From a virus, in IMG/VR virus record IMGVR_UViG_3300020147_000016, positions 1 through 43,735 of that record: a stretch of DNA of 43,735 bases; one strand, written 5' to 3'. The position numbers were made by a program, and so were the translations under genes. Shown in pieces: positions 1 through 7,553 of this stretch. The first letter of the stretch is position 1, and every line of letters begins with the position of its first letter. The notes beneath the pieces are model-generated. The model made no database searches, was not told where the DNA came from, and saw only the letters and a list, made by a program, of their open reading frames with translations.

Positions 1-96
1 CTCCGGGAAGATCACGACGTTCCGGCCGTCGATGTCCGCCACGCGGACAAGATCGGATTGCGCGTCCTCGATCTCGATCTCGAATTCGTCGCTCAT
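1..96 (-). CDS. Truncated second copy of the gene at 43033-43482 (first 32 residues)
   Basis: The minus-strand ATG at 94-96 begins a reading frame that runs off the left edge. Its 32 codons are identical to the N-terminus of the 149-residue protein at 43033-43482. This is the same gene seen again through terminal redundancy, not a separate paralog. Confidence 0.8.
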   Translation of the reverse strand, partial: MSDEFEIEIEDAQSDLVRVADIDGRNVVIFPE

Positions 97-195
97 GCGC
101 TGTGGTGCTCCGTTCGATTGATTCGATTGGTTCTATTCGATGGGTGAGGGGCGAGGCTGTGCTCCGCGTACGGATGTTTGGCTCCCGCCCCTCGC

Positions 196-279
196 TGCCA
201 GAGCGGGACTCGAACCCGCCTTAGGGGATGCCTCCCCGTACCGGCGCCCATCCGCCGGCCTGTCCCTGATCGTCTGGCA
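196..279 (-). tRNA. tRNA-like gene with long variable arm (class II), isotype unclear
   Basis: The acceptor strands TGCCAGA and TCTGGCA pair perfectly over 7 bp. The T arm is canonical (GCGGG-TTCGAGT-CCCGC) and is preceded by a GGGGA/TCCCC variable arm, so the shape is Leu/Ser-like at 84 nt. The anticodon arm folds as CCGGC(G)/(C)GCCGG with a 6- or 8-base loop instead of 7, and the D arm is poor. I therefore do not assign an anticodon. CCA is not encoded. An identical copy lies at 43621-43704. Confidence 0.6.
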
Positions 280-292
280 CTTAGTTACTGCG

Positions 293-385
293 TGCGCGAC
301 CGGGATTCGAACCCGGGACCTGCTACTTGGATCAAGGGCACAAGCCCCGCACCGTTTGCGGCTCTACCATCTGAGCTACCGCGCT
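293..385 (-). tRNA. tRNA-like gene with ~21 extra bases between D and T arms
   Basis: The D arm (GCTC-AGATGGTA-GAGC) and T arm (CCGGG-TTCGAAT-CCCGG) are textbook, and the acceptor pairs over 6 of 7 positions. Between them lie about 39 bases where a standard tRNA has about 18. They can form CCGC/GCGG and GGGC/GCCC hairpins, so the anticodon cannot be read reliably. Options are an intron-like insertion, an unusual variable arm, or decay. Confidence 0.6.
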
Positions 386-479
386 GGCCCGATGCCCGTC
401 GGGCCAAGATCGAGTGTTGGGGAATCCGTACGACGCCGGGCATGACGCCTTGCTTCATCCTGCTCACTCGATCAACCGT

Positions 480-544
480 GTCCAGGGCTGGCTTTGAACC
501 TACCGGCGTGGGCGCCCATACCTTGCGGGACCCGGACCCTGGAC
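480..544 (-). tRNA. Short degenerate tRNA-like gene (65 nt)
   Basis: GTCCAGG/CCTGGAC form a perfect 7-bp acceptor stem, and a weak T arm (GGTTCAAAGCC) is present. The whole molecule is only 65 nt, too short for a standard cloverleaf. It shares a TCCCGCAAGG-N-ATGGGC core with the element at 923-975, suggesting the two are duplicates. It may be a pseudo-tRNA or a minimal tRNA mimic. Confidence 0.4.
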
Positions 545-589
545 CCTTCCCACCTTCCACGGTCCGACAGCTCAGACCGATTCAGTAGG

Positions 590-670
590 CCAGCTAGCGG
601 GGATCGAACCCGCGACCTACCATCTTCGATGGCCATCGAAGATGGTGCTCTACCGCTGAGCTATAGCCGG
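590..670 (-). tRNA. tRNA-like gene whose anticodon arm is a perfect palindrome
   Basis: The acceptor CCGGCTA/TAGCTGG, D arm GCTC-AGCGGTA-GAGC and T arm GCGGG-TTCGATC-CCCGC are all well formed. The anticodon stem CCATC/GATGG encloses 16 bases instead of 7, and the whole arm (positions 620-645) is a 26-base perfect inverted repeat. Total length is 81 nt, about 9 more than expected. The anticodon cannot be assigned with confidence. Confidence 0.6.
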
Positions 671-922
671 CGTGTAACGGCGAGCGACTCACCCAAAAGG
701 GCTCACTCGTGCCCGCGGCGATTCTTCGGATCGTCTCCGCGGGAGGCTCGGCCTCGCCGTCTGGTATTTCTTCACACTGTTCAGTTGTAGCGAGGAGCGG
801 CGTACGCGTACGGCTATCAACCGCTCATCCACGCCGTTTCAGCCCCTCTATCCGGTTTCCACCTTTAAAGACGTTGTTCACCGGCAACCCAATGTCTCGC
901 TTGAAGCAAGGGGAACGGGATT
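671..922. other. Spacer in the tRNA cluster
   Basis: I see no gene here. A 7-bp inverted repeat, CCCGCGG (712-718) with CCGCGGG (737-743), could be a processing hairpin in the tRNA precursor. The short ORFs crossing it have no start signal or recognisable protein character. Confidence 0.4.
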
Positions 923-975
923 CGGGTGGGAATTGAACCCCCGGGCCCATCCCTTGCGGGATCACCCATCACCCG
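923..975 (-). tRNA. tRNA remnant or minimal tRNA-like element
   Basis: A T-arm-like GGGGG-TTCAATT-CCCAC is followed by CCACCCG, which pairs with CGGGTGA at the other end to give only about 53 nt. The ATCCC-GCAA-GGGAT hairpin and the following ATGGGC match the element at 480-544. It is the first element of the cluster after the promoter near 1051. Weakly supported as a functional tRNA. Confidence 0.3.
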
Positions 976-1050
976 GCCTGCCGGCCTTCGATCGGATCGG
1001 TTCCGCCAGCGCTAGCGGCTCCTGCTCCGTTCTCCCTTGCTTATGCCTCT

Positions 1051-1081
1051 ACTATAGCAGGCACGTGCGACCCGCCGTCAA
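1051..1081 (-). promoter_or_regulatory. Promoter for the tRNA cluster
   Basis: Read on the minus strand, TTGACG, a 19-base spacer and TGC-TATAGT match the phage's recurrent promoter. It points leftwards into the tRNA-like genes, and no coding start follows. The tRNA precursor should start near 1044. Confidence 0.65.
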
Positions 1082-2037
1082 CCCCTCGGCCGAAGAGAAT
1101 TCTGGAGCACCGGCCGGACGCCTCCGACGCCACGGCCCGGGGTCACGCTCTTGCCCCGAGAGCGCAGTGCCACCACCCACGAGGCCACCTCGAGCACCCT
1201 GGCGCCGTACTCCAGATCCACCTCATGGAGCTGCACGCGCCCACCATCGGACGGCATGTGAGCCAGCAGCGCCACCCGCTTGCCCTCGCACATGCCGCCA
1301 GGCATGCCCATGAGGTTGTTCATCTCCACCAGGGCGGGATCGAGGTCAGGATGCTGATACGGCACCCATCGGCCGCCCGGCCCCTCTGGGCCCTCCCAGA
1401 CCCACGAGGCCGAGTCGTAGCAGCACTGCTGGCCGGCGATCTCCTGATACGTCCAGAACTTGCGCTGCGTCTTGAGGTCCAGCACGCCCACCTGGCCGGT
1501 ACGCCGGCATATCACCCGAGCATCGAGCCGTCCCATCGTGCCACCGGCGATCGGGTGCCAGATCACGCGCTCGGACCAGCCGGGGAGGAAGTCCAGCTCG
1601 TGGCGCTCCATCTCCTCGAGGAGCTCCTCCATCTGGAGCCGCATGCGCCGATGACCGTTGATCACTCCGGTGTCCAGGTAGCCGGACATCATCAGGTGCC
1701 TGGCCGTGCCTTTGCGGGCGCCCTTGTCCGCGCCGGCCGCGGTCCGTGCCCGCTCGGCCGTCCGTTCCAGCATCTCCGGCGTCAGCTCTTCGTCCGGCAG
1801 AGCCGCGAGCTCATCAAAGATGAGCCCCTCGTTGGCCAGCAGACCGAGCAAGGTCGCGCGCTCCAGCCAGAGCTGCAGCGCGCGCTGGTCCGAGAAGGCG
1901 GCCACGAGGTTCGATGTCCGCATCCAGCCGTTGGAGCTGGGCTCGACGCCCGGTGGCGGGGGGAAGCGGTAGCGGCCGGCACGGACGCCGTACTCCGGCG
2001 GCGCCTCGGCATCCTCGAACAGATCCAGGTCGGTCAC
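1078..2037 (-). CDS. RecB/Cas4-type PD-(D/E)XK exonuclease
   Basis: A 319-residue protein. The RecB-family nuclease signature is visible: GRLDARV (Asp172), then VLDLKTQ (Asp187-x-Lys189), then a Q-x(3)-Y element near 203-207. The family cuts or resects DNA ends for recombination and replication. The GTG start overlaps the stop of the upstream 39-residue gene as GTGA, which is why I prefer it to the longer upstream frame. It is the last gene of the leftward replication operon. Confidence 0.82.
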   Translation of the reverse strand: MTDLDLFEDAEAPPEYGVRAGRYRFPPPPGVEPSSNGWMRTSNLVAAFSDQRALQLWLERATLLGLLANEGLIFDELAALPDEELTPEMLERTAERARTAAGADKGARKGTARHLMMSGYLDTGVINGHRRMRLQMEELLEEMERHELDFLPGWSERVIWHPIAGGTMGRLDARVICRRTGQVGVLDLKTQRKFWTYQEIAGQQCCYDSASWVWEGPEGPGGRWVPYQHPDLDPALVEMNNLMGMPGGMCEGKRVALLAHMPSDGGRVQLHEVDLEYGARVLEVASWVVALRSRGKSVTPGRGVGGVRPVLQNSLRPRG

Positions 2038-2153
2038 TTCGTCTCTCGCTCTCGTTTCCTGCACAAATGGGAATGGGTGCCGTATCCGATCCAGCACATG
2101 GCACAGTAGGTCTTGCCGCGCTTGTCGGTAGGCCGACCACAACGGCAGGTCAT
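2034..2153 (-). CDS. 39-residue Cys-rich protein (probable zinc binding)
   Basis: A tiny gene between the 80-residue Cys protein and the nuclease. Its ATG overlaps the upstream stop (ATGA) and its stop overlaps the nuclease start (GTGA). Cysteines are arranged C-x-C ... C-x2-C followed by H-x-H-x-C, with a basic C-terminus, which suggests a small zinc finger. The tight coupling on both sides supports it as real. Function unknown. Confidence 0.65.
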   Translation of the reverse strand: MTCRCGRPTDKRGKTYCAMCWIGYGTHSHLCRKRERETK

Positions 2154-2392
2154 ATCTGTTCACACCCGGCGTGAATCCAGCCGCCCTCGCCATCGGCCCG
2201 GATCGCCTCGCCGTGCTCGATCCCCTGGCCGCAGCACGAATCCTCGCCATCGAACTGCGCGTTGAAGACCGGGCCGAGCATCGGCGCGTCCTCGGCATCG
2301 GCGAATAGGTCGGGCGTCTTCGGTGCTGGCCGGCGCTCGGACGCGCACGCATCGTCCGGATCATGCCAGCCGAGGCAGATAAAGCACCTCAC
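2150..2392 (-). CDS. 80-residue Cys-containing protein, unknown function
   Basis: It begins MRCFICLGWHDPDDAC, with C-x2-C and a later Cys pair (residues ~54-55) plus a C-terminal H-x2-C, so a metal site is possible. The start overlaps the SF2 helicase stop by 4 bp (ATGA), so translation is probably coupled. No family recognised. Its place between helicase and nuclease suggests a role in DNA transactions. Confidence 0.65.
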   Translation of the reverse strand: MRCFICLGWHDPDDACASERRPAPKTPDLFADAEDAPMLGPVFNAQFDGEDSCCGQGIEHGEAIRADGEGGWIHAGCEQI

Positions 2393-4179
2393 GAGGTCGC
2401 CTCCTTGATCTTCGCCACCACGGGCTCCAGCGCGCGCGTGGCTACCGTCTTGGCGATCAAGTCGCTCACTTTCCCGGCCTTGCCGCCAGCCTTGGACTCC
2501 ATGATCGCCAGCAGCTCCTTGCCGAGGCCGAGGCGCTGCGCGTACTCCTGCAGCTCCGCGCTCGGCACCTGCTTACGCCACGGCCGGTTGCGGTCCGCGA
2601 TCAGCCGGCCGATGTCCCCGCCGCGCTCCTCGGCCTCCTGCTCGGCGACGGTGAGTGCGAGCTCGAGATCGGGCAGATCCTTGTGCAGGCGAACCGCGGC
2701 CATCTTTCGTACGCCGGCCTGGACGTAGGCGAACACGCTCGTCCCGACCACGAAGACGTACTCCCGATCCTTGGAGATCGGAAGGAACGGCGTGCCGTGT
2801 TTGGTCGCGCGCCACACCTTGCTCGAGCGCTGCACGAGTGGATCGAATTCCACGGGGCTGACCTGGCCAGTCCAGAGCCGTTGCCGATTGGCTTCGTCCA
2901 GCTCCTTGCCGAGGTTCCAGGCGTCCTCCATGGCCACTAAGGAGCCTTCGGCCTTGCGGTCCAGCGGCCGATCGGAGAGGTCGGCGACCGAGCAGAGATC
3001 GGTGGTCGCGTCCGCCACCGTGATGAGAATGCAGTCCTGCTCCTCCACGGGGATGCCGGGCACCGGTCGCAGACCGCGGCCGGCCATCTGGATAAACAGG
3101 GAGCGGCTCTTGGTGGGGCGCCCGACGATGACGCACTTCGTCCGCGGCGAGTCCCAGCCCTCGGTAAGCACCATGGCGTTGACCAGGACTTGGATCTTGC
3201 CGGCTTCGTAGTCGGCCAGGGTGGCGCGCCTGAGCAGGTCGGGCATGTCGCCGTGGATCACTTCCGCCGTGACACCCACGGAGCGGAACGCTTGCGCCAG
3301 AGCATGAGCCGATCGCACGAGCGGCATGAAGGCGACCGTGGAACGGTCGCTGGCCAGCTCTTGCCACTCCTCCACGATCTTTTCCGGCGCCATGGCATCG
3401 ACAAGCTGCCGATCGAGTGTGTCCGCCGCAGTAGTCCATCGATCGACCGCGCTTCGGTCGCCTTGGCCGAGGTCGGCAGGATCGATCTCCAGCCGGTAGC
3501 CGACCGGGTTGACCAGGAAGCCCTTGCGCACGCCCCACGAGACGTCACGGGAGTAGGCGACGTCCTCCCAGACCTCCCCGAGCCCCTGGCGGTCGCCGCG
3601 CTCCAGGGTGGCCGTGAAGCCAAGGGCGGGGGTAATGATCGCTGGATCACCATGCTCAGGGCAGTCCCGCTCCGGGCCGTCGCTTCCCGCGTGATACGGA
3701 AGGCAAGAGCATCCCATGCACCCGAAGTGCCGCATGATCGCCTGGTAGCTGGCCGCGGTCGCGTGGTGGCACTCGTCCACGATCACGAGGCCGACGTCGA
3801 TGATCCGCGCCCGGCGCTCCGGGCTGGCCAGCGTCTGCACGCTGCCGATGATGATGTCCGCGCCCGTCTCGTCGCGCTCGGCCTTGACGATGCCGACGGT
3901 CCAGGCGTCGCCGACCACGAGTTTGACCTTGGCGTATGCCTGGCTTGCCAACTCGTCGGTATGCACGAGGATGAGCACACGCTTTCCCCACGGCGGCGGG
4001 GTGTGCTGATCTGGCGGTCCTTGATCCAGGAAGCGCCGCGCCCGCTCGGCGAACGTGATCGTCTTGCCGGCGCCGGTCGGCAAGACGATGGCTAGGCGCG
4101 TCTCGTCGGGATGCTCGATCTGGTGCTGAGCCTCGGCCTCAAGAGCGTCGAGCTGATATTGGCGAAGCTGGATGGTCAT
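2389..4179 (-). CDS. SF2 DEAD/DEAH-box helicase (ResIII/type III restriction-like)
   Basis: A 596-residue ATP-dependent DNA helicase. Walker A PTGAGKT is at 34-40, motif II DECHH at 135-139, motif III-like FTATLERGD follows, and motif VI QMAGRGLR lies in the second RecA-like domain. A Cys cluster (CMGCSC ... CPEHG) sits between the motifs and may bind zinc. The start is the ATG that overlaps the stop of the upstream 44-residue gene (ATGA), with GGAAGG upstream. It probably acts with the downstream nuclease in end processing or replication restart. Confidence 0.88.
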   Translation of the reverse strand: MTIQLRQYQLDALEAEAQHQIEHPDETRLAIVLPTGAGKTITFAERARRFLDQGPPDQHTPPPWGKRVLILVHTDELASQAYAKVKLVVGDAWTVGIVKAERDETGADIIIGSVQTLASPERRARIIDVGLVIVDECHHATAASYQAIMRHFGCMGCSCLPYHAGSDGPERDCPEHGDPAIITPALGFTATLERGDRQGLGEVWEDVAYSRDVSWGVRKGFLVNPVGYRLEIDPADLGQGDRSAVDRWTTAADTLDRQLVDAMAPEKIVEEWQELASDRSTVAFMPLVRSAHALAQAFRSVGVTAEVIHGDMPDLLRRATLADYEAGKIQVLVNAMVLTEGWDSPRTKCVIVGRPTKSRSLFIQMAGRGLRPVPGIPVEEQDCILITVADATTDLCSVADLSDRPLDRKAEGSLVAMEDAWNLGKELDEANRQRLWTGQVSPVEFDPLVQRSSKVWRATKHGTPFLPISKDREYVFVVGTSVFAYVQAGVRKMAAVRLHKDLPDLELALTVAEQEAEERGGDIGRLIADRNRPWRKQVPSAELQEYAQRLGLGKELLAIMESKAGGKAGKVSDLIAKTVATRALEPVVAKIKEATS

Positions 4180-4310
4180 GGCTTGTGCCTTCCGCAGTAG
4201 ACGTCCCATGGCGCGCAGCCCCGGCGACATGTCATGCAGAAACCCATGCCTAGAAGGCGCGGAACGAAATAGAGAAAGATCATCAGGCCGAGAATGAGGA
4301 GAAGAGTCAT
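4176..4310 (-). CDS. 44-residue small membrane protein
   Basis: The sequence starts with a hydrophobic stretch (residues 2-20, MTLLLILGLMIFLYF...), followed by a Cys-rich tail with C-x2-C and two more Cys. Both ends are coupled by ATGA overlaps to the flanking genes, which is the main evidence that it is expressed. One transmembrane helix with a cytoplasmic or periplasmic metal site is plausible. Function unknown. Confidence 0.6.
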   Translation of the reverse strand: MTLLLILGLMIFLYFVPRLLGMGFCMTCRRGCAPWDVYCGRHKP

Positions 4311-4492
4311 CGCGGAAGATCCTCCATCCTGTACCGGTGCTCATGTTCGGGCGTCTCGTCAGCTGTACACCGGACGCCTGCGGAATCCTGGACAGCGCAC
4401 CGGAGATCAAGTGCTACCGAGCGCAGCTTGTCTGCCTGACGTTCGATCTCGAGCACGGCCGCAAGCGCGATGCTCCATTGCGGCTTGTTCAT
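4307..4492 (-). CDS. 61-residue unknown protein
   Basis: A small soluble protein with a helical N-terminal half and two Cys. It overlaps its neighbours on both sides (ATGA at 4307-4310; stop-start overlap at 4489-4492). No family recognised. It belongs to the leftward replication operon started near 5470. Confidence 0.6.
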   Translation of the reverse strand: MNKPQWSIALAAVLEIERQADKLRSVALDLRCAVQDSAGVRCTADETPEHEHRYRMEDLPR

Positions 4493-4809
4493 CGCAGCAC
4501 CCGGCTCCGGGCCAGCCGGAACGCGTCGCGAACGTACTGTGGCCAGTGACCGATCTCCCCGTCTTCGTCCTCGGCGTACTTCACCGTGGCACGGGCGCCG
4601 CGCTTGATCGTGCGGCGCCCGTGGACCTCGGCGGACGGCCAGGAGAGACGCCCGTCCCCAGACTGGGACCAGGAAACGATCACCCTCTCCGGCTGGAACT
4701 GGCCCACCTCGCGCTCGTAGCTAGACAGGATCATCTCCGCCTCATGCGGCGGAACGAGGCGGAGAGCGATCTCCACGCGGAGATCCATTCTGCTGACGGT
4801 CATGGTCAT
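4489..4809 (-). CDS. 106-residue unknown protein
   Basis: Starts MTMTVSRMDLRVEIAL. The mixed alpha/beta composition and basic C-terminus (RLARSRVLR) fit a small nucleic-acid-associated protein, but no motif is diagnostic. Stop and start overlap the adjacent genes by 4 bp, so it is co-translated in the operon. Confidence 0.65.
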   Translation of the reverse strand: MTMTVSRMDLRVEIALRLVPPHEAEMILSSYEREVGQFQPERVIVSWSQSGDGRLSWPSAEVHGRRTIKRGARATVKYAEDEDGEIGHWPQYVRDAFRLARSRVLR

Positions 4810-5225
4810 GAGGGACCTCCACTGGAAAAGACGGTGACGAAGGTGTCCACCGCGTGGCCGGCCTCGCCGCGCCGGACGGTGGCGTTCGGCTCGGCCTCGG
4901 TGGGTCGGGCGATCATGGCGCGCTTGCCGGCGCGCTGGATGCCGATGGAGTAGGTGCCGTTGGCCATGCGCTGCACGCTGATGACCTCCCAGAAGACGCC
5001 CGTCTTGGCGCTCTTGAGCTGGTCACCCTCAGCGACGCGCCACCACTCGATCTCCTGGACGGCGGAACTCTGAGCACGCTCCAGCGCCTCAACCGCGTCT
5101 GCCAGGTAGGCCGGGAAGGGATCTCCCTGCATCCAGTCCCGGTCCGCGGCGAAACGGCGCGCGGCCTCGATGACCGCGCGCTGCTCCGGTGTCACGACCG
5201 CGCCCGGGTGATCTCGATCCGGCAT
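4806..5225 (-). CDS. 139-residue unknown protein
   Basis: The N-terminal third is helical (TPEQRAVIEAARRFAADRDW...). The middle (residues ~60-105) reads like a small beta-barrel. No catalytic motif is apparent. It overlaps the upstream 90-residue gene by 34 bp and the downstream gene by 4 bp. Confidence 0.65.
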   Translation of the reverse strand: MPDRDHPGAVVTPEQRAVIEAARRFAADRDWMQGDPFPAYLADAVEALERAQSSAVQEIEWWRVAEGDQLKSAKTGVFWEVISVQRMANGTYSIGIQRAGKRAMIARPTEAEPNATVRRGEAGHAVDTFVTVFSSGGPS

Positions 5226-5464
5226 TCGTCAAAGTTGCCGCCGCGATAACCGGGCAGGGCGGTCAGAGCGGAACTGAGCTCACCGCATCCTTGGCGATCT
5301 GCCGGGAAGGTGATCGTAGTGATCACGATAGGGACGTCGGCGTCCAGGTCGTGGGAGAGCCGGCTCTCCACGGTGGCCATGACGCCCGGAATGAACTTGT
5401 CCACGATCCGGCGCGCCTGCGTGGTGGCCTTGGTGACGCTCAGCAGAGCGGAGGTCTTCGTCAT
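5192..5464 (-). CDS. 90-residue unknown protein, first gene of leftward operon, leaderless
   Basis: The ATG lies exactly 6 bases after the -10 box TATGCT (minus strand 5471-5476), so the mRNA should begin at or next to the start codon with no Shine-Dalgarno leader. The protein has a beta-rich centre (DVPIVITTITF) and no motif that I recognise. It heads the operon containing the SF2 helicase and nuclease. Confidence 0.7.
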   Translation of the reverse strand: MTKTSALLSVTKATTQARRIVDKFIPGVMATVESRLSHDLDADVPIVITTITFPADRQGCGELSSALTALPGYRGGNFDECRIEITRARS

Positions 5465-5470
5465 GTATGT

Positions 5471-5498
5471 AGCATAGCAGAGATCTACCTCTGCGCAA
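5471..5498 (-). promoter_or_regulatory. Leaderless promoter of the leftward replication operon
   Basis: Minus strand: TTGCGC (5493-5498), a 16-base spacer, then TGC-TATGCT (5471-5476), with the start codon 6 bases downstream. It is back to back with the rightward promoter at 5501-5530, so the two replication operons diverge from a 72-base region. Confidence 0.75.
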
Positions 5499-5500
5499 CA

Positions 5501-5530
5501 TTCGACAGAGACTGTTTTCTGTTATATGCT
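5501..5530 (+). promoter_or_regulatory. Leaderless promoter of the rightward replication operon
   Basis: TTCGAC, an 18-base spacer and TATGCT, followed after 6 bases by the ATG at 5537. It shares the consensus of the other promoters in this genome, including the AGGNAC-ATG tail. Confidence 0.7.
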
Positions 5531-5536
5531 AGGCAC

Positions 5537-5863
5537 ATGACAGACACCGAGAAGAGACAGTCCCAGACCGAGAACGCGCGCCGGGCGCGCGCGGAGCAGG
5601 CCTTGGCGCGCCGGATCGAGCAGGCCGCCGACCTGCTCCGAGAGAGGGGGTGGAGTCTCGTCTCTCCCCAGATGAAGGCGGCCGGCTGGGAGGTGATCGA
5701 CGCCGGACCGGTCATGGTGATCGATCGTGAGAATGATCAATGGGTGCGTGGCCGCGACGGGAAGTACTACCTCATGTCCTGGAATGCCGGCCAGATCCAC
5801 GAAACCGGCTGGACCCTGAACGAGCTCGAGAAGACCTACGGCCTCATGAGGGGCTGGGAGTGA
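5537..5863 (+). CDS. 108-residue unknown protein, first gene of rightward operon
   Basis: The first ~45 residues form a charged helix, probably a coiled coil (QTENARRARAEQALARRI...). A Trp-rich beta region follows. I chose the ATG placed 6 bases after the -10 box over the longer upstream frame, which would cross the promoter. Its stop overlaps the GTG of the RecD-like helicase. It may be a helicase partner; function unknown. Confidence 0.7.
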   Translation: MTDTEKRQSQTENARRARAEQALARRIEQAADLLRERGWSLVSPQMKAAGWEVIDAGPVMVIDRENDQWVRGRDGKYYLMSWNAGQIHETGWTLNELEKTYGLMRGWE

Positions 5864-7338
5864 AGGCCGGCACGGGCCTGTTCTGCCTCGGCTGCAAGGC
5901 CGAGGTCAGGCCGGAGCAGGAGATCTGCAAGTGCGGTGACCGGGTGAGGCCGAAGGACCGGTTGAAGCCGCTTCCCGAGGTGCCACCACGACCGATGCCG
6001 GAGGAGTACGGGACTCTGCCGGTGCTCGATCCTGCGGCTCTACGTGCTCCTAAGTCGGTACCGGCCGGCGACCCCCCGGAGAATCGCCTGATCGAGACGG
6101 GGCTCACACTCTCGGCTCAGCAGCACGAGGCGCTGGACGCCATCGCGGAGTGGTTCTCCACTCCGTTCCGGAAGGCGTTCTTCCTCACCGGCCCCGCGGG
6201 CACCGGCAAGACGACCCTGGCCAAGCATGTGGGCCAGGCGATCGGCACGAGCAACGTGGTCTACGGCGCCTACACCGGCAAGGCGGCACACGTGCTGCGC
6301 AAGAAGGGCGTGCCGGCTACCACGATCCACTCCGCGATCTACACGCCGATGGACAACTACGAGGCGCGGGCCGAGCTGCGCGAGGCGCAACGAGCATGGG
6401 ATGCGATCACGCAATCCGCCGCGGCGATCTCCTCGGAGCAGGAACAGCACGAATGGATGCACGACGAGAACGAGGCGCGCCTCAGGGTCGAGCAGCTCGA
6501 AGCACAGATCCGGCGCCCCGGCTTCGAGCTCAACCCCGACTCACCGTGGGCAGACGCCGATCTGATCGTGCTCGATGAAATCTCCATGGTCAACGAGGGG
6601 ATGGCGCAGGACATCGAGAGCTTCGGCGTGCCGGTGCTCGTGCTCGGAGACAAGGCACAGCTACCGCCGATCGAGGGTGGCGGGTACTACACCAAGCGGG
6701 AGCCGGACTACCGGCTCACCGAGGTGCACCGCCAGGCGCTCGAATCTCCCGTCTACGCGCTGTGCACGGACATCCGTAAGGGCGTGCCCTGGCCGACAGC
6801 GAAGGTGAGTCTGGCCGAGGCCATGGAGGCGGACCAGATCATCTGCTGGAAGAACGCCACCCGGTGGAACCTGATCGAGAAGATCAGGGCCAAGCTGGGA
6901 CGGCCGGCCGGACGTCCGGTGTCGGGTGACCGCATTATGTGCCTGGTCAACAACCGGAACGCCGGCATCCTCAACGGCCAGCAGTTCGAAGTGCTCGGCG
7001 TACTTGGCGAGGGCACGGATGCATGGGTCCTACACACCCGCGACGACGAAGGCAACGAGCGCCACCTTGCGGCTTATGCAGACGGTTTCCGCGGCCTGGC
7101 CGCGGAGCAGGAGGCAAGGAACACGTTGCGCGCCTTCCGTGGCCGGCGCGGTCTGTTCACCTTCGCCAACGTCATCACCTGCCACAAGGCACAGGGCTCG
7201 GAGTGGCCGAGCGTCTACGTGGTGGATCAAACACATCAGATGACGCGCGACAGCGCGGCTGACAAGCGGCGCTGGATCTATACCGCAAGCTCTAGAGCTA
7301 GCGAGTCGGTGACCATCGCGAGCACGCGGGCGCCATGA
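5860..7338 (+). CDS. SF1 DNA helicase, RecD/Dda-like
   Basis: A 492-residue ATP-driven helicase. An N-terminal Cys cluster (C-x2-C ... C-x-C, residues 9-25) precedes the core. Walker A GPAGTGKT is at 111-118, Walker B LIVLDEIS near 235, and a C-terminal UvrD-like motif (TCHKAQGSEW) near 440. An insertion of about 45 residues rich in charged coil separates motifs I and II. The GTG start overlaps the previous stop (GTGA) behind a purine-rich GAGGGGCTGGGA. It probably unwinds DNA during phage replication or recombination. Confidence 0.88.
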   Translation: MKAGTGLFCLGCKAEVRPEQEICKCGDRVRPKDRLKPLPEVPPRPMPEEYGTLPVLDPAALRAPKSVPAGDPPENRLIETGLTLSAQQHEALDAIAEWFSTPFRKAFFLTGPAGTGKTTLAKHVGQAIGTSNVVYGAYTGKAAHVLRKKGVPATTIHSAIYTPMDNYEARAELREAQRAWDAITQSAAAISSEQEQHEWMHDENEARLRVEQLEAQIRRPGFELNPDSPWADADLIVLDEISMVNEGMAQDIESFGVPVLVLGDKAQLPPIEGGGYYTKREPDYRLTEVHRQALESPVYALCTDIRKGVPWPTAKVSLAEAMEADQIICWKNATRWNLIEKIRAKLGRPAGRPVSGDRIMCLVNNRNAGILNGQQFEVLGVLGEGTDAWVLHTRDDEGNERHLAAYADGFRGLAAEQEARNTLRAFRGRRGLFTFANVITCHKAQGSEWPSVYVVDQTHQMTRDSAADKRRWIYTASSRASESVTIASTRAP

Positions 7339-7553
7339 GCCGTCGAAAGGTCTGGCGCCCAGGCGAGCGGGAGGAATTGCCGTACGGCAACAGCGGATGG
7401 TGCGTCACGAGCAAGGTCCGTTTCCCCTCCCGGGCCAAGGCACGCGCGAACGTCAAGCGGCTGCGCAGAGTGCCGGATTACGGACCCGTGCGGGAATACG
7501 AGTGCCCGCACTGCTCCGGCTGGCACCTGACGTCTCAGGAGCCGAGGACATGA
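7335..7553 (+). CDS. 72-residue small zinc-ribbon-like protein
   Basis: A basic N-terminal region (FPSRAKARANVKRLRR) is followed by YECPHCSGWHLTS, a single C-x2-C with a nearby His. This is a layout common in small conserved actinophage proteins near replication genes. The ATG overlaps the helicase stop by 4 bp. Probably DNA- or protein-binding; exact role unknown. Confidence 0.7.
   Translation: MSRRKVWRPGEREELPYGNSGWCVTSKVRFPSRAKARANVKRLRRVPDYGPVREYECPHCSGWHLTSQEPRT

Larger units (their letters stand above)
1..313. repeat. Left copy of diverged terminal redundancy
   Basis: Bases 1-313 match 43387-43735 in the same orientation. The first 96 bases (gene start) and the last ~125 bases (tRNA region) are identical. 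Between them are small differences just upstream of the gene start and a replaced block: about 33 bases here against about 70 in the right copy, where the right copy holds an extra tRNA-like gene. This is what an assembler leaves when it closes a circular or permuted genome from a mixed population. Confidence 0.85.

Noticed and set aside
1-313. Phage attachment sites (attL/attR) at the ends
   Set aside because: The shared segment contains a gene start and continues the same gene order, there is no integrase, and the duplication is explained by a circular or permuted genome.
140-936. Short ORFs across the tRNA region
   Set aside because: They read through tRNA T arms and have no start signals; the minus-strand tRNA-like genes explain the sequence.
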